Assembly (NCBI GenBank): GCA_029204225.1
Contig: CM055103.1
Span: forward strand, 57,086,205-57,150,204
Reading direction: 5' to 3'
Length of the DNA stretch: 64,000 nucleotides
From: Diphasiastrum complanatum
Lineage: Eukaryota; Streptophyta; Lycopodiopsida; Lycopodiales; Lycopodiaceae
Under the pieces are notes generated by a model, which saw only the letters and a program-made list of their open reading frames with translations, was not told the DNA's origin and did no database searches. A program made the translations under genes and the position numbers. Below are positions 46,570 to 59,226 of the stretch, one piece after another; position 1 is the stretch's first letter; the number at the start of each line of letters is the position of its first letter.

Positions 46570-46930
46570 AGACCTATTTATAAAAAAAAATTTGCACATG
46601 TGGAGGAGTGTCGAAGGAACACGTGTCGAATTGTGATTGGTCAAAATAAATGCGCCGAACCTAGAATGATTGATCTGACATCTGTCACGTGCAAGAATGA
46701 CACGCGTCGATATCGGATTCGCGCACATGTCTCAGGCACATGGCCTCATAATTGGGTCATCATTGTCAGTACAGACATTCCACGTGGATTAATAATCTAA
46801 CAACACATGTCTTCATCGTCTTTTCACACGTGCAAAAATTTCGTATATATAACTTCTTGGAATTTTTATTTTTTTTGGCAAAATTTTCACTTTTAGCTCC
46901 CGATATTGCTCTCAAGCGCGCTCTGGAGAA
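46570..46930. promoter_or_regulatory. Bidirectional promoter region, gene A copy 2 side retained
   Basis: A reverse-strand TATA (TTTATAAATAGG, 46571-46582) and a forward TATA (TATATATAA, about 46842-46850) frame four CACGTG cores. The match to 7205-7560 ends at about 46930, in the gene B leader with the motif CCGATATTGCTCTCAAGCGCGCTC. Beyond it gene B is absent, so this is a half-deleted unit. Confidence 0.55.
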
Positions 46931-47589
46931 TCAAGCTTTGAAGCTATTCCATGTCAATTTGGATCTATACTTTTGTTTGCTTGAATTTTGCTCTCTCTAC
47001 ACAGGCCACCCATCAACGACCTCCTAAACCATCGGCCACCATCCAAATCATCGGCCATGTTTTGTCTTGAAATGCTATTTCATTTGTAAGTATGATGGTT
47101 TTACGAATTTTCCAAAAAAACACTTGTAGTGCTCTATTAAAAATATGCATTTTTTGGCTTTTTTTTATATATAATTTAGAGATTAACTTGAAAAAGCCAT
47201 GATTTTGGCCTAAAATTAGGCAAATTAAAAAATACCAAAAAAGGTTACTCTTTTTTAGATCAAAGTCCCAAAACAAATGTCATCGTGTTGATTGATGAAG
47301 TTTGACATTAATTATTATTTTGTGTAAAGTGGCTATGCTGCAACAACCATGTACTCCTTTTTCTTCATCTAATATACAATACCTAGCATTGTTTTTTTTA
47401 GAGAAACCGGTTTGTCAACAAGCCCCAAGTCACAAGTACCCCATATTCGTCACAAGAACAATTTCAACAAAACAAAGGAAATTGAGAAAACTCATCAACA
47501 TTCCAAACGAGACCAAAACAATATAAAAAAAACAAGGGACAAAACCTCCATTGGTTTTAAGTAATGAGCAAGGCAGTTCAAAAACACCA
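46931..47589. other. Unassigned stretch
   Basis: AT-rich sequence with short open frames of no recognisable identity. I see no LTR borders, RNA gene or repeat. Confidence 0.3.
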
Positions 47590-47830
47590 TGGAGGCATCA
47601 TCTTATTGGAAAACATCAAGGGGCAAAATGGGGTGTGAGGAATCCAGTCTGGGCAAAATTGTAGCATAATGGGCGACATCAAGGGGGAAAATGGGGTGTG
47701 AGGAATCCAATCTCGGCATAAGGGGCAACATTAAGGGAACCTATGCCAACATTAAGGGGAAAAGTGGGGTGTGAGGAATCAGATCTCGACAAAATTGTAG
47801 CATAAGGGGCAACAATATGACATGCAGAAA
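47590..47830. repeat. Tandem repeat of about 65 bp
   Basis: Three to four imperfect copies of a unit containing GGGGAAAATGGGGTGTGAGGAATC followed by GGCAAAATTGTAGCATAAGGGGC. Spacing between GGGGTGTGAGGAATC copies is about 65 and 75 bases (47630, 47694, 47767). Confidence 0.7.
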
Positions 47831-50499
47831 TAAATACAAACAGGAGGCCAAAATACTAACAAACAAAATCACTTTTCTATGAAAGGAGTCAATTATGAAG
47901 ATCCAGGTGTTCCAGAGATGGCTATTGCGCTGTCCACTGGAGAAGATGTTTTATTCCCTTCTCAGTGGAGTCACGAGTGATGGAGGCCGCTTGGATTTGA
48001 ACCCTCTACACATCTTGTGTTGTTGGGCGTCTATTGGAGCTGAGCGATCTGCTGCTGGTCTCATTCAGGCAACCACTAGGAGCGGGCCCTATGCGGGATT
48101 TACAGCATGATAGAACGATGCAGAGGTAAATTTCATAAGGGGACTTAGATACTAAGAGATGGCATTAAATGAGGTCACCCTGCAACAGTATGGCCAGTAT
48201 TTTGATGGACATCCCAAAAGATACCACTGAATATAGGCCACCCTCATTGGTTTTATAGATGAGATACAGGCAATCACTTTGCTTTTGTGCTTGTTGCTAG
48301 TCAATCTGCAGCACTTTTGTGTACTCTATTACTTCAACTATATCAGCTCCAATCCTGATTCAGTATACAAGGATAAGACACTTACGATGACTCAAAGACA
48401 GTTGCTTTCTTAAGAGTTAATTATGCTTTGATGCATATGTAGAATAGTAGAAGTGCCCAGTTCATACTTATTGGTGGGTCATTGTTTCATAGATGTGGAA
48501 TAAAGTATTATTTCTTAGAAAAGATTCGAGCAAGCCGTTATTCCTCGTTTCGATTTTTATTGCTTTTTTTCAAATGTACCTAGGTAAACCGAATCCTTCC
48601 AAAGTAGGGTGCGGTCTAATAGTTGGCGTGGTTGAAAGACACCACCCGACTTAGTGCAATATAAAATCAGCCCTCTTGTAAGCATTCAATTAGGAGACAC
48701 TCTTTGGGCCTCCCATTGAAAGACAAGGACCTCATCCAATACACGGGGCACCTGGGCCCATCTTGTGCATGAGAGAATAAGTAATTTGTTGGGTAAGTTG
48801 GGAAAGAGAATCCTATAACTGAAATGAGAAAAAATGTGTAAGAAAGTTCCGTTGGTTTTTTCTAGGTATTAAGGATGTGTGTTTGTTTTTTGCTAGATTA
48901 AGGCTACCACCCTATACAACCACGAAAGAGGGACCATGCTGTCTAAAGGCAATAGCCTTACCTATAGGGATTCAGAGATGGTACCATTGCTTGGGTATGG
49001 GCATAATCCTAAGAACTTAAAGCCATACCTTTAGATGTTTAGAAGTATAACCCATACCTCTAATGATGGTATACGCCTTTATTTCTAAAAGGCTAGTCCC
49101 TACCTCATCGAATGGATTTCCTTAAAAGTATGTCCCAACTTTCAAAGGAAAATGGCTTTAAAGGTGATATCCTCAAATGTTGCTAACCACATCCCTTGAA
49201 TTTCAAAAGGCATGGCCTCTAGTGTTTAAAGGCAATGGCCTAAAAATTTGAAGACAAAGACCCTAGTGCTCAAAACTCATCAATTTAGGCACTTAAGGGC
49301 AATTCTCTCTCCATCGGAGGGTAAGTGTGAAAATTTTATATTAAAAAATAATCCAAACATTAGATCTAGGCCAATAATGAATGCACTTTTATGTTAATTA
49401 GTTCATTCACTAGCTTGCTAGTTTGATCAAAAACACGAACCAAATGGAAATAGAATCAAAAGCTATTCAAAACCTGCTTAGATCTGATGCTAAGCCATAG
49501 TCTATACAAAAAACAAGATCACATCTAATTCATCACCTATATGTGCATCCATCAAGCACACAACATAATCTCTACACAAACATCTTGCCAAAATGAGATG
49601 ATAGTATTTCTCCAAAAACTTTTCCAAACCAAAAACCTTTTCCAAACCAAATATGGAAAGAGGCTTAACTTTTCAACGTAGGATATGTTATTTATAGATG
49701 ACAGTGATGGTTCATGTACTCTAAAATGGTCACCATGTAGCCTAAACTAGCTATATTGGCCAAAATTGCCTATCTACTTTAAAAATGGGCTATTGTGTTG
49801 CCAAATGACAAAGGTACTTGGATCCATCTTAAAATAATATTCTAATATGATTTTACAATGCGAAAAAAAACCATGTCAAGTTTATTGACAAATTTGGCCT
49901 CTAAAATGCATAAAATAGCCAACTACTAGTTGACACTTTTTCACATCCTCCTTCAAGTATACTTGTTATTTTCACATCATAACTTTGTTCTATTCTAAGA
50001 ATTAACTCATTTTTAAGAATGTATCTTTCCTTAGCATGTAAAAATATAAAACAGAAAGATTTCATAATTGATATAGAGAATAGTGTCCATGTTGGATGCT
50101 TCACTATCTCTTATACCAACTTTGTATATCAAGATGAAGATAGTACATGATTAAGGACATAGAATCATAATGAATGGATTCCTCTATGCTTCATCTTTGA
50201 TATCTCTAAAAAATAGTAGCGTTTATTTGCTTCCTCCATATTGCACTTAATTTGACATGATTGCATTATGAAATGCCATGAAGGAGCCTCCATTGCCATC
50301 TTGCCATAAGATATCTTTAAACCTTGGAAACCTATGAGTGAATAAGTACTTTTATGATGCTTCATGTACTCCATTTCCATAAGAAAAACCAACAAAGAAA
50401 ACTAGTTCATCTTCAAGGTCAAATTGATGAAGGTACAATACAACTAGTTTCATAAGAAAATTGACAATTTTTAAACATTGACATGAAATTGCTCATACA
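47831..50499. other. Unassigned stretch with AAGGCAATGGCC-like repeats
   Basis: No protein is recognised in 2.7 kb. From about 48930 to 49290 short motifs such as AAGGCAATGGCCT, ATGGCCT and AAAGGCA recur every 40-60 bases, suggesting a decayed tandem array. The rest is AT-rich. Confidence 0.35.
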
Positions 50500-50825
50500 C
50501 TCCCAATATGCTCGAGTTTGCTCATCCTTGAAAGTTTGTAACTTTGCCTTGCTTCTTCAGAGATGAGAATTCCTTGAAGAGTCTCCAAATTGGGCAACTC
50601 ATCCTTTATGGCAAAGAATTGAACACGATTATCATAGTCTTCTTGGACTTGTACTAGCTCATCTTGATTGATTGTGATACCAACACAAGCAAGCTCCTTA
50701 TGAAGATCTTTTACTCTCAGAACATAATTTGCTGCACTCTCCTCACTTCTTTGAAAACTTTGAAAAATCTAATTTCTAAGAGTGAGTATTCTAGACGTGT
50801 TCTTAGCTTCATAGATTGACTTAAG
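50500..50825 (-). pseudogene. Copia H gag middle fragment
   Basis: The reverse strand reads LKSIYEAKNTSRILTLRN, then FQRSEESAANYVLRVKDLHKELACVGITINQDELVQV and DELPNLETLQGILISEEARQSYKLSRMSKLEH. It is the same gag family as copia A (21200-21530). Its N-terminal part lies on the far side of copia E at 57201-57270. Confidence 0.8.
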
Positions 50826-51556
50826 TGTGAAGAATTGAAAAAGATTATCTATGTTAGATATAGGGGTCTTATGTTTTTTACATCAAGCATCTAGGCGTAG
50901 GATGTTGATAGGAATAAATTTGGCATAGATGGCAAATTATGCATTTCCACTTGTAATGCCACTATTGAGCCAAAATAGAGTAAGAGGCTAAACACTTGCT
51001 AATTAGAGTGTAGACAAGTGTAAAGTTTTTGTTTGATGAATTCCAAGAGGTCCAATAGGATATAGAGGTGGAACCTTGTGAGGTCCAATAGGAAATTGAG
51101 GTGTGCTTGAATATAGTCCAATAGAATTAAGAGGTGCATAGATCAATGATCCAATAGGATCAAGAGGTGACAAAATGTGGTCCAATCATAGTTAAGCATA
51201 GTGGTAGCTCGTGGACCTACTAGTATCATTGTACTCCTCATTTTGAAATCAATTGATTTGGTGATTTCATGGATTTTGTGAGTTATTGGATTTCTAGCTT
51301 TCTCTCTCTACCCGAGAGCTCTTGATGCATTTTCTCTCTCTACCCTAGGAGAGCAGCTTGTTTTTACTTAGATTATTTTTTGAATACTTCCCACACGTGT
51401 GAGTGAGAGTTAGAAGTGATTGAATGCATGTAGTAGTGTGTTTTTGCCATAGGATACAAGATTGATCTTGAATCTCAATCTAGTCTTGATCTTGGTGCAT
51501 CTACACACCTTAGGAGATCACAAGTACATGTAGTGGACAGTCCACACGTGTGAAAA

Positions 51557-51796
51557 TCAACACATTCTAACCTTCCAAATAGCATAATTTGTAGAATTCA
51601 ACCTCTCACTAGCTTCTAGAAGATATGCTCTAGCAGATCCCATCTTACTAGTGACTTCTACAAACAAGAAATAGATTTAAATGACTTGAAACTCACAATG
51701 GTCTCACACTTGCAGTGTTTCACTTAAATTTGATCTACACACCTTAGGAGATCACAAGTACATGTAGTGGACAGTCCACACGTGTGAAAATCAACA
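51557..51796. repeat. Copia H gag start plus repeated LTR tail inside the copia E 5' LTR
   Basis: 51557-51731 repeats 57201-57375 (reverse-strand copia H gag start, MGSAGAYLLEASERLNS). 51732-51796 repeats the last 65 bases of the LTR at 51491-51556. So the order is LTR, copia H piece, LTR tail, PBS. The 3' LTR has only one LTR end followed by the same copia H piece as flanking DNA. Confidence 0.75.
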
Positions 51797-52549
51797 TGGT
51801 ATCAGAGCCTACCTAAGGTTTTGCATTTTGATCCATCTAAGTGAAAAATTTTCATCAATCTTGAGCTAGAAGTTGTCAAGGCCCATTTTCCTAGCTATCT
51901 TGTTCAATGTTGGATCAAAAGAGATCAAAAGGACCTTGATTGGGTCTGACCTGGTACTGTACGGAATCAGGTGCTCAGACACATGTGAGGAACATCCAAT
52001 TTCAGTTTGGAAGTTCTCTCTCATGTTTGATCCATTTATCTTGCTTCATAGCTTGTTTTGAAGCTATTTTTGTCTAGTTTCTGTTGCAATCAGTTTCATT
52101 CCATTTGGTTGAGCCAATCAAAAGTTATAAGCTTTTGAAGAGGGTTAGGTAGGGCACCTAGACCTGGGTGGACACATTTGGTTTGGTCAAGAGATTGCTT
52201 GGTTGATCCAAAATCACAGTTGTATGCTTGCCAATCTCATCTATATGTGATCTAGGCACTGTTTTGAGATCTTAGCCATTTTGTTTCATGCAATATCATT
52301 GTATTTGAGTCAAATTTGGTTTCTTAGTGTATTTCACACGTGCTAAGAGTGTTGGATCCTAACTTTGCCTATACTCCATCATTTGATGTGAAATAGATCT
52401 TGTTTTAGAGAGATTTGTGTAGCTAGTGAGAATCAATTCACAAATTGTTGTAAGATCTTTCATAGGAGGAGATAGTACTCAATTATTGGATCCTATTGAA
52501 AGTGTGTAACAACATTTATTGTTCATCATTTGAGTTTTCTTCACTTCAA
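51797..52549 (+). repeat. Copia E PBS and leader
   Basis: TGGTATCAGAGCC at 51797-51809 is the tRNA primer site. The leader that follows resembles that of copia A (20570-20966), including GGTGGACACATTTGG and TTTCACACGTGCT. Confidence 0.8.
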
Positions 52550-53446
52550 ATGTCTTCAATGGGTTCATCCTTGTTGGAACCAAGTGAAAGATTGATCACT
52601 TCAAATTATTCAATTTGAAAAATGAGGATGGAGTCCATCTTGATCCTTCAAGACGTGATGGACATAGTTCTTGGCCTTGAAGAAGAACCACAAGTTCTTC
52701 AAGAGGTTCAAAAATAAAAAAAGAGAGCTAGGATGGCTCTCCACTACATTAAGATGAATGTCTCTAATGAGATATTGAGAGAGATAGGTACTTGTACAAC
52801 AGCCAAAGAAGCTTGGGATTGTCTCAAGACTATCTACGAGGCTAAGAATACCTCTAGGCTTCTCACTCTTAGGAATCAAATCTTTCAAAGTAGCCAAAAG
52901 AGTGATGAGAGTGCATCTAGTTATGTTTTGAGAGTAAAATATATTCATAGAGAGCTTGCTTGTATTGGTGATTCCATCAATCAAAATGAGCTAGTTCAAG
53001 TCATTCTCAATGGCTTGAGAAGTGAATTTGATAATCTTGTCCAATCCTATGCCATTAAGGAGGAGCTACCAAGTTTGGAGGCTCTCCAAAGTGTGCTAAT
53101 TTCAGAAGAATCAAGACAAGAGTATAAGCTCTTGAGGATGGACAAGCTTTCTCTCACTCATAATGGTGGCAAAGCTCTTTTTGCCAAGGATAAGCACAAA
53201 GAGAGGAGCAAGAACCAACATCAACAATCCTCAAGCAAGGACAAAGTCAAATCCAAAGACAAAGATGAGGAGGAAGATGATTCCTCTAATGCTTCATCAT
53301 CCAAGCTCAAGAAGAATAAGAAGATCAAGTGCTTTTATTGTGGCAAGAAAGGTCATTATGCCACCAATTGCTTCAAAAAGAAGAATCAACTCAAGCAAGC
53401 CAATATTACCAATGAGAAGGAAGACACTATTGCAAGTGATGGATAG
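52550..53446 (+). pseudogene. Copia E gag
   Basis: The ATG at 52550 gives MSSMGSSLLEPSERLITSNY, with a TGA at about 52617 (usual Trp) and a TAA at about 52719. From 52733 the frame is open (MALHYIKMNVSNEILREIGTC) through the gag domain and a Lys/Asp-rich region to the knuckle CFYCGKKGHYATNC and a TAG at 53444. Two or three point stops are the only damage, so the element is fairly young. Confidence 0.9.
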
Positions 53447-54823
53447 GGATCTCTTATGGTCTCTAGTTTCTCATCTACTCCTTTCAAGAAGGACGGCCTA
53501 TGGTATATTGATAGTGGAGCCTCTTCACATATGTGTAGCTCCAAGGACTCTTTCTCTTCTATTGCACCTTATGATGGAGTGAAGAAATCAATATACACTG
53601 CAAATGATTTTGAATGTCCTATTGAAGGCATAGGGAACATTCCCTTGAAGCTTGCATCCTCTAAAGTTCTTTCTCTCTCTAGAGTTCTTTATGTACCTAA
53701 GCTTACCAAGAATCTGATTAGTGTTGGCCAATTGCTTGATAATGGCCTTGATGTAAAATTCAATGTTGATACTTGCACTATCAAGAAGAATGATGAGATA
53801 CTTGCATTAGGATCTAGATTTGGTAGCATCTATAAACTAGATCCAAATGAGTATGTGAATGCTTGTAATGTTGCTCTTGTGAACAAGCTCTCTATGGAGG
53901 AATTATGGCATAGGAGGTTGGGACATCCCAACTACAAATCCATGCTCTCTATGATCAAAGAATCCAAAGCTATTGGCTTGCCAAAGTCATTCTCCAAGAA
54001 GATCAAGCCTTGTGAGGCTTGTGCTATTGCTAAATCTCACAAAAAGCCATTTACAAGATCTTCTATCAAAAGCAAGCATCCTTTGGAGTTAATCCACTCG
54101 GATGTGCATTTCTCATCAACTACAAGCAAGGGAGGAGCCACTTGTTTTGTTACTTTCATTGATGATTACACAAGATTCACTTGGATATATCTTCTTTCTT
54201 CAAAATCTATGGTGTTTGATCATTTCCTTATTTTCAAAGCTTATGTAGAGAAGCAATTCTCATTCAAGATTAAAGCTCTTAGAAGTGATGGAGGTGGTGA
54301 ATATATCTCCAATAAATTTCAAGACTTTTGTGAGCTTGAAGGCATTAAAGGAGAGTTTTCTTGTGCCTACTCTCCATCTCAAAATGGAGTGGCCGAGAAA
54401 AAGAATAGATCTCTATGTGAATGTGCAAAATCTATGAGAATTGAGGCATCTTTGCCCAAAGATTTTTGGGGAGAAGCCATTAATTGTGCAAATTATCTTT
54501 GCAATAGGCTCCCACATATAGCTCTTGGAGGAAAGTCACCATATGAAATCTTATTTTTGAAAAAGCCTAAGGTTGATCACCTTAGAGTTTTTGGATGCTT
54601 ATGCTTTGTCCATATTCCCTTGGAAACAAGGAAGAAGGAAGATCCTAGTGCATGCAAAGGGATCATGGTTGGATACTCATCCACCAATAAGGCCTATAGA
54701 GTCTTTATACTCTCTACTTCTCAAGTTATTGAAAGTAGAGATGTTGTCTTTCATGAAGATCAACACTCATCATTTGAAGAGGACCGAGATCAAGAAATCT
54801 ATGGATGCATCATCAATTATTGA
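53447..54823 (+). pseudogene. Copia E protease and integrase
   Basis: The frame continues past the TAG with GLWYIDSGASSHMCSS (intact DSGA), then the integrase zinc region (ELWHRRLGHPNYKSM, CEACAIAKSHKKPF). The core follows: LIHSDVHFSST, FIDDYTRFTWIYL, LRSDGGGEYIS, YSPSQNGVAEKKNRS. DDE residues are all present. It ends with PSACKGIMVGYSSTNKAYRVF. A frameshift at about 54800 leads into RT. Confidence 0.92.
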
Positions 54824-55607
54824 TTTTGAAGACAATCATGATGTGATGGGGTCGAGATTTGAAGAAGACTCTCCTCGGATTTTTTCACCAAGAAGATCCA
54901 TGAGAGATAGATCCGAGCCTAAGAGGCTCTCATATGTTGACAAAGGCAAACAAGTGGATCTTGATTCCACTAATTATGTTTTTTATGTCTCTCATGAAGA
55001 GCCAAAGAATGTACAAGAGGCACTCAATACCAAGGAGTGGTATGATGCCATGAAGCAAGAGTATGGTGCACTGATCACCAACAATACTTGGGAGCTTGTG
55101 GATCCTCCTTCCAACAAGCATGTGATTGGTTGCAAGTGGGTATTTCGGATCAAGTTCAATCATGATGGCACCATCAACAAGCATAAAGCAAGATTATGTG
55201 CCAAAGGATTTTCTCAAATCCATGGTCTTGATTATGAGGAGACCTTTGCACCCGTTGCAAAGATGGTGACAATAAGATTTCTTATTTCTCTTGCTTGTTT
55301 CTTCAAGTGGAAGGTGTTCCAATTAGATGTATCCAATTCTTTTCTAAATGGTTATCTTGAGGAGGAGATCTATATGGAACAACCTCAAGGATTCATCAAG
55401 GATGAGTCCAAAGTGTGCTTGCTCTTCAAAAGTCTTTATGGACTCAAGCAAACACCAAGATCATGGTATTCAAGACTTAACTCTTTTCTTATCTCACTAG
55501 GATTTACTCTCAGTGACTATGATCCTTCCATGTATCTAAAGTTTGTTGATAGCAATATTGTCATTCTTCTAATTTATGTTGATGACATTATTCTTTGTGG
55601 AAATTGA
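54800..55607 (+). pseudogene. Copia E reverse transcriptase
   Basis: RT reads EEPKNVQEALNTKEWYDAMK, VIGCKWVFRIKFN, CAKGFSQIHGLDYEETFAPV, QLDVSNSFLNGYLEEEIYM, SLYGLKQTPRSWYSRL and the catalytic LIYVDDIILCGN. It stops at 55607 because about 150 bases that usually follow (up to the LGIE segment) are deleted. Confidence 0.92.
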
Positions 55608-56445
55608 TTCTTATGAAAATCATGTCTTTATATGCCAATCTAGATATGCTCACTCTATGTTGAAAAAATTTCATATGGAAAATTCTAAGAGCATAGATAC
55701 TCCAATGGAGCAAATTGTAAAAGATCCTAATAAAGGTGATGAAAGATCCTTTGAGGACATCACACTTTTTAGGAGTCTTGTAGGCTCCTTGATTTGGCTT
55801 ACCATTACTAGGCCCGATCTTAGTTTTTGTGTGCACAAATTGAGTCAATTTATGCAAGAACCTAAGATCCATCATTGGAAAATGGCCAAGAGGATTTAAA
55901 GATATGTATCTTCATCTTGTGATTATGGTCTACTCTATAAAAGTGAAGATCTATCCATTATTGGCTACTCGGATTCTGACTTTGCAAGTGACAAAATGGA
56001 TCGAAAGTCTATTAGTGCATACACTATCTTTCTTGGAGGCAATCTAATATCTTGGCTTTCCAAAAAGCAAGATACTATATCTCTCTCTTCATGTGAGGCC
56101 GAGTACAAGGCACTCACTACAACTACCAAAGAAGTGCTTTGGATCAAGAGGTTATTAATGGAACTAAAGTGCATCAAGGAGGATGATCTACCAATGATCA
56201 AGTGTGATAACATCTCGGCCCAAGATCTTGCCAATAATCCCATATTTCATGCAAGAAGCAAGCACGTAGAAGTGGCACACCATTTTGTGAGAGAAAAGCT
56301 TATTGGAGGAGAAATCTATTTGGAGCATGTCAACTCATCCTCTTGTATTGCCGATCTACTCACCAAGCCTTTGAGCAAAAGTGCTTTCATCAAGCATAGA
56401 TCTAATCTTGGAGTTATATCAAGATCAATGCTCAAATCTTCATAG
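55608..56445 (+). pseudogene. Copia E RT end and RNase H
   Basis: After the deletion the reading resumes with SYENHVFICQSRYAHSMLKKF, RSLVGSLIWLTITRPDLSF, and a TAA at 55897. RNase H follows: GYSDSDFASDKMDRKSISAYTIF, SLSSCEAEYKALTTTTKEVLWI, CDNISAQDLANNPIFHARSKHVEV, and ends at 56443 after LTKPLSKSAF. Confidence 0.9.
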
Positions 56446-57200
56446 ATAATTTTTTAGGAGGAGTGTGAAGAATTGAAAAATATTATCTATGTTAGATATA
56501 GGGGTCTTATGTTTTTTACATCAAGCATCTAGGTGTAGGATGTTGATAGGAATAAATTTGGCATAGATGGCAAATTATGCATTTCCACTTGTAATGCCAC
56601 TATTGAGCCAAAATAGAGTAAGAGGCTAAACACTTGCTAATTAGAGTGTAGACAAGTGTAAAGTTTTTGTTTGATGAATTCCAAGAGGTCCAATAGGATA
56701 TAGAGGTGGAACCTTGTGAGGTCCAATAGGAAATTGAGGTGTGTTTGAATATAGTCCAATAGAATTAAGAGGTGCATAGATCAATGAACCAATAGGATCA
56801 AGAGGTGACAAAATGTGGTCCAATCATAGTTAAGCATAGTGGTAGCTCGTGGACCTACTAGTATCATTGTACTCCTCATTTTGAAATCAATTGATTTGGT
56901 GATTTCATGGATTTTGTGAGTTATTGGATTTCTAGCTTTCTCTCTCTACCCGAGAGCTCTTGATGCATTTTCTCTCTCTACCCTAGGAGAGCAGCTTGTT
57001 TTTACTTAGATTATTTTTTGAATACTTCCCACACGTGTGAGTGAGAGTTGGAAGTGATTGAATACATGTAGTAGTGTGTTTTTGCCATAGGATTCAAGAT
57101 TGATCTTGAATCTCAATCTAGTCTTGATCTTGGTGCATCTACACACCTTAGGAGATCACAAGTACATGTAGTGGACAGTCCACACGTGTGAAAATCAACA

Positions 57201-58065
57201 CATTCTAACCTTCCAAATAGCATAATTTGTAGAATTCAACCTCTCACTAGCTTCTAGAAGGTATGCTCCAGCAGATCCCATCTTACTAGTGACTTCTACA
57301 AACAAGAAATAGATTTAAATGACTTGAAACTCACAATGGTCTCACACTTGCAGTGTTTCACTTAAATTTGATTTCTAATCCAACAAATGGACTTATAATC
57401 ACAGTTTTATCACTCCCTCACAAAGCTGGAATAAAGATAAGATGAAGTGAAAACTACAAATCTTGCCAAGAAATGGATTTGATTGTCTCTAGAAACTCAC
57501 TAAGGTCTCTCTCGTGTAGTTTTTCATTCAAATTAGATTTCTAATCCAACAAATGGACTTATAATCTCAGTTCTAGAACTCCCTCACAAAGTTGGAATGA
57601 AGATAAGCTGATGTGAAATCTACTTACAATCAAATCTTGCCAATTTTGGCTATTTTTGGACAAAAAAATGACTTAATCTTTTTCTTCCTTCTTGGTGTAC
57701 TTTCAAGACCTGTTTTTAACCTTAATAGGACTTGAACGCAGCCTAGATTAATCAGATTCCATGAAACAAATTCAAATCTAATCAATGGTAAATGATCTTG
57801 GTAGATTTTCCTAGGATCTCCACAAAAAATTACACCAACAGCTCACAAATTGAATTTTTTTGGATAAAATGAATACCATGCATTAAATGTAGGTTCAGAG
57901 GTGCCCACACATGTGGACAGTACGGATTTGGACCCCTACCAAGTTTGGGATCAAATCTCCTCACCAAAATCAAGATTCTAGCTTGCCCTCTCAATACTAG
58001 CTTTTAGCACCAAAACTTGGTAAAAATGGATTTGCATTAGATCAATGGCTTATGCTCTTGTACTT
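57201..58065 (-). repeat. Copia H gag start and leader, with a 166-bp tandem duplication
   Basis: The first 80 bases read, on the reverse strand, MGSAGAYLLEASERL and NYAIWKVRM, the gag start. The rest is leader. ATTTCTAATCCAACAAATGG at 57371 recurs at 57537 in a roughly 166-base tandem duplication. Confidence 0.7.
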
Positions 58066-58783
58066 GGCTCTGATACCATGTGAAAGTACTGTACTTTAGG
58101 ACCATAAATGGATCTACAAAAGATCCACAAGAGTGATTGGATGCTTGCTTGGCAATCTATCAAAAAACTAGACACAAAAAAGTTGATCTAGATTGGCAAT
58201 TTGACAAACAACAAGCATTAACAATCAAAAGCATTGATAAACATTGAAATCTGAGCCCACACGTGTGTACTACAGGCTTTAGTACGGCCTTAAACCTGAG
58301 AAACAAGTAGAAATTGATTTGGTTTCATTTGGATCACAAAAACTCAATGTACATAGTGAACTAGCTTGAGATTGCCAATGAGCTCCAAAAATTTTCTGTC
58401 TTCTCACTATGGAGAGAGGGAATACATAGCAAATTCGACTTCCTTCTTGAAGTTAGGTGGATTTCCAGCATGTAATAAGGAAGTTAACTCACTCTCCTTG
58501 ACCTAAAATGAAACCCTAGTCTATTTCCTAGAGTTATGCTTGGTAGGTAGCTAGTTGGTCAAATTTTCACCTTAAACTTAGGTGTAGGTCCTATAAAGTA
58601 GGGATGACCACCAAATAGACATGACCAACTCTCTTGACTTGACCTAACCTACATTAGGATGGGTTTCCCATGTGACATCATGGCCTCACATGTGTGGGAT
58701 CCACTCACTTGTGTACACAATTTACACTATTCTACATGGTTTTTGATCAAGCTAGATTTGCCAATTTTTGGCAATTCTTCACA
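58066..58783 (-). repeat. Copia H PBS and LTR
   Basis: TGGTATCAGAGCC on the reverse strand (58066-58078) borders an LTR of 705 bases, 58079-58783, with TG...CA ends (TGTGAAGAATTGCC at its start). The start resembles the copia E LTR start, so the families are related. Confidence 0.8.
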
Positions 58784-59226
58784 CTTCTAACACCTATATC
58801 AAGCAAATCAACACATAAAATCATGAAATCTTGGTCAACCTATGATCTATCCTCAATATAATGACTCTTGCCACTTCCTAAGATTGAAATACATCCCAAT
58901 GAAGTCCAGCAACCTCACTATCTAGAGATCCAATCAATATTAGAGTTTTGACATAATCACAAAAAATTGAATATTCCAAATCTACATGCAAATGCTTAAA
59001 ATTTTGATATGCAATCTATTAGCCACCACTTAGGCTTTTCTAATGATCCAAAAATCAGCCAAATCCAATATCAAATGTGAGAAATTGGAATTGATCAAGA
59101 TTATAAACCTATATAGGGTTTTGATCTACAAAAAATCCAATTTACATATGCAATAAACTCGATTTTGGTGTAGAATCTAATCTAGCATGCTCTAGCACTG
59201 ATATCTTCTCCAAATCATTGATAGAT
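58784..59226 (-). repeat. Copia C-type leader fragment
   Basis: It matches the reverse complement of the copia C leader at 28310-28735 (AGAGCATGCTAGA, ATAGATCATAGGTTGA). It is cut on the left by the copia H LTR and on the right by another LTR-like sequence. Confidence 0.7.

Larger units (their letters stand above)
50826..57200 (+). mobile_element. Copia E: nearly full-length copia inserted in copia H gag
   Basis: LTRs begin TGTGAAGAATTG at 50826 and 56464 and share almost identical sequence ending TCAACA (51556 and 57200). PBS TGGTATCAGAGCC is at 51797 and the polypurine tract (TTTTAGGAGGAG) just before 56464. The reverse-strand copia H gag flanks both sides, but the two pieces are not contiguous and no 5-bp duplication is visible. 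The 5' LTR carries an extra 240 bases (51557-51796), treated separately. Confidence 0.85.

Noticed and set aside
42190-46930. KDZ-like gene and gene A as one mobile unit
   Set aside because: Gene A copy 2 borders the KDZ-like gene through a copia scrap that is also present in copy 1, so their contact is secondary.
49901-50395. Reverse-strand frames of 67-76 codons
   Set aside because: No motif, no neighbour support and biased toward AT-rich codons; considered chance.
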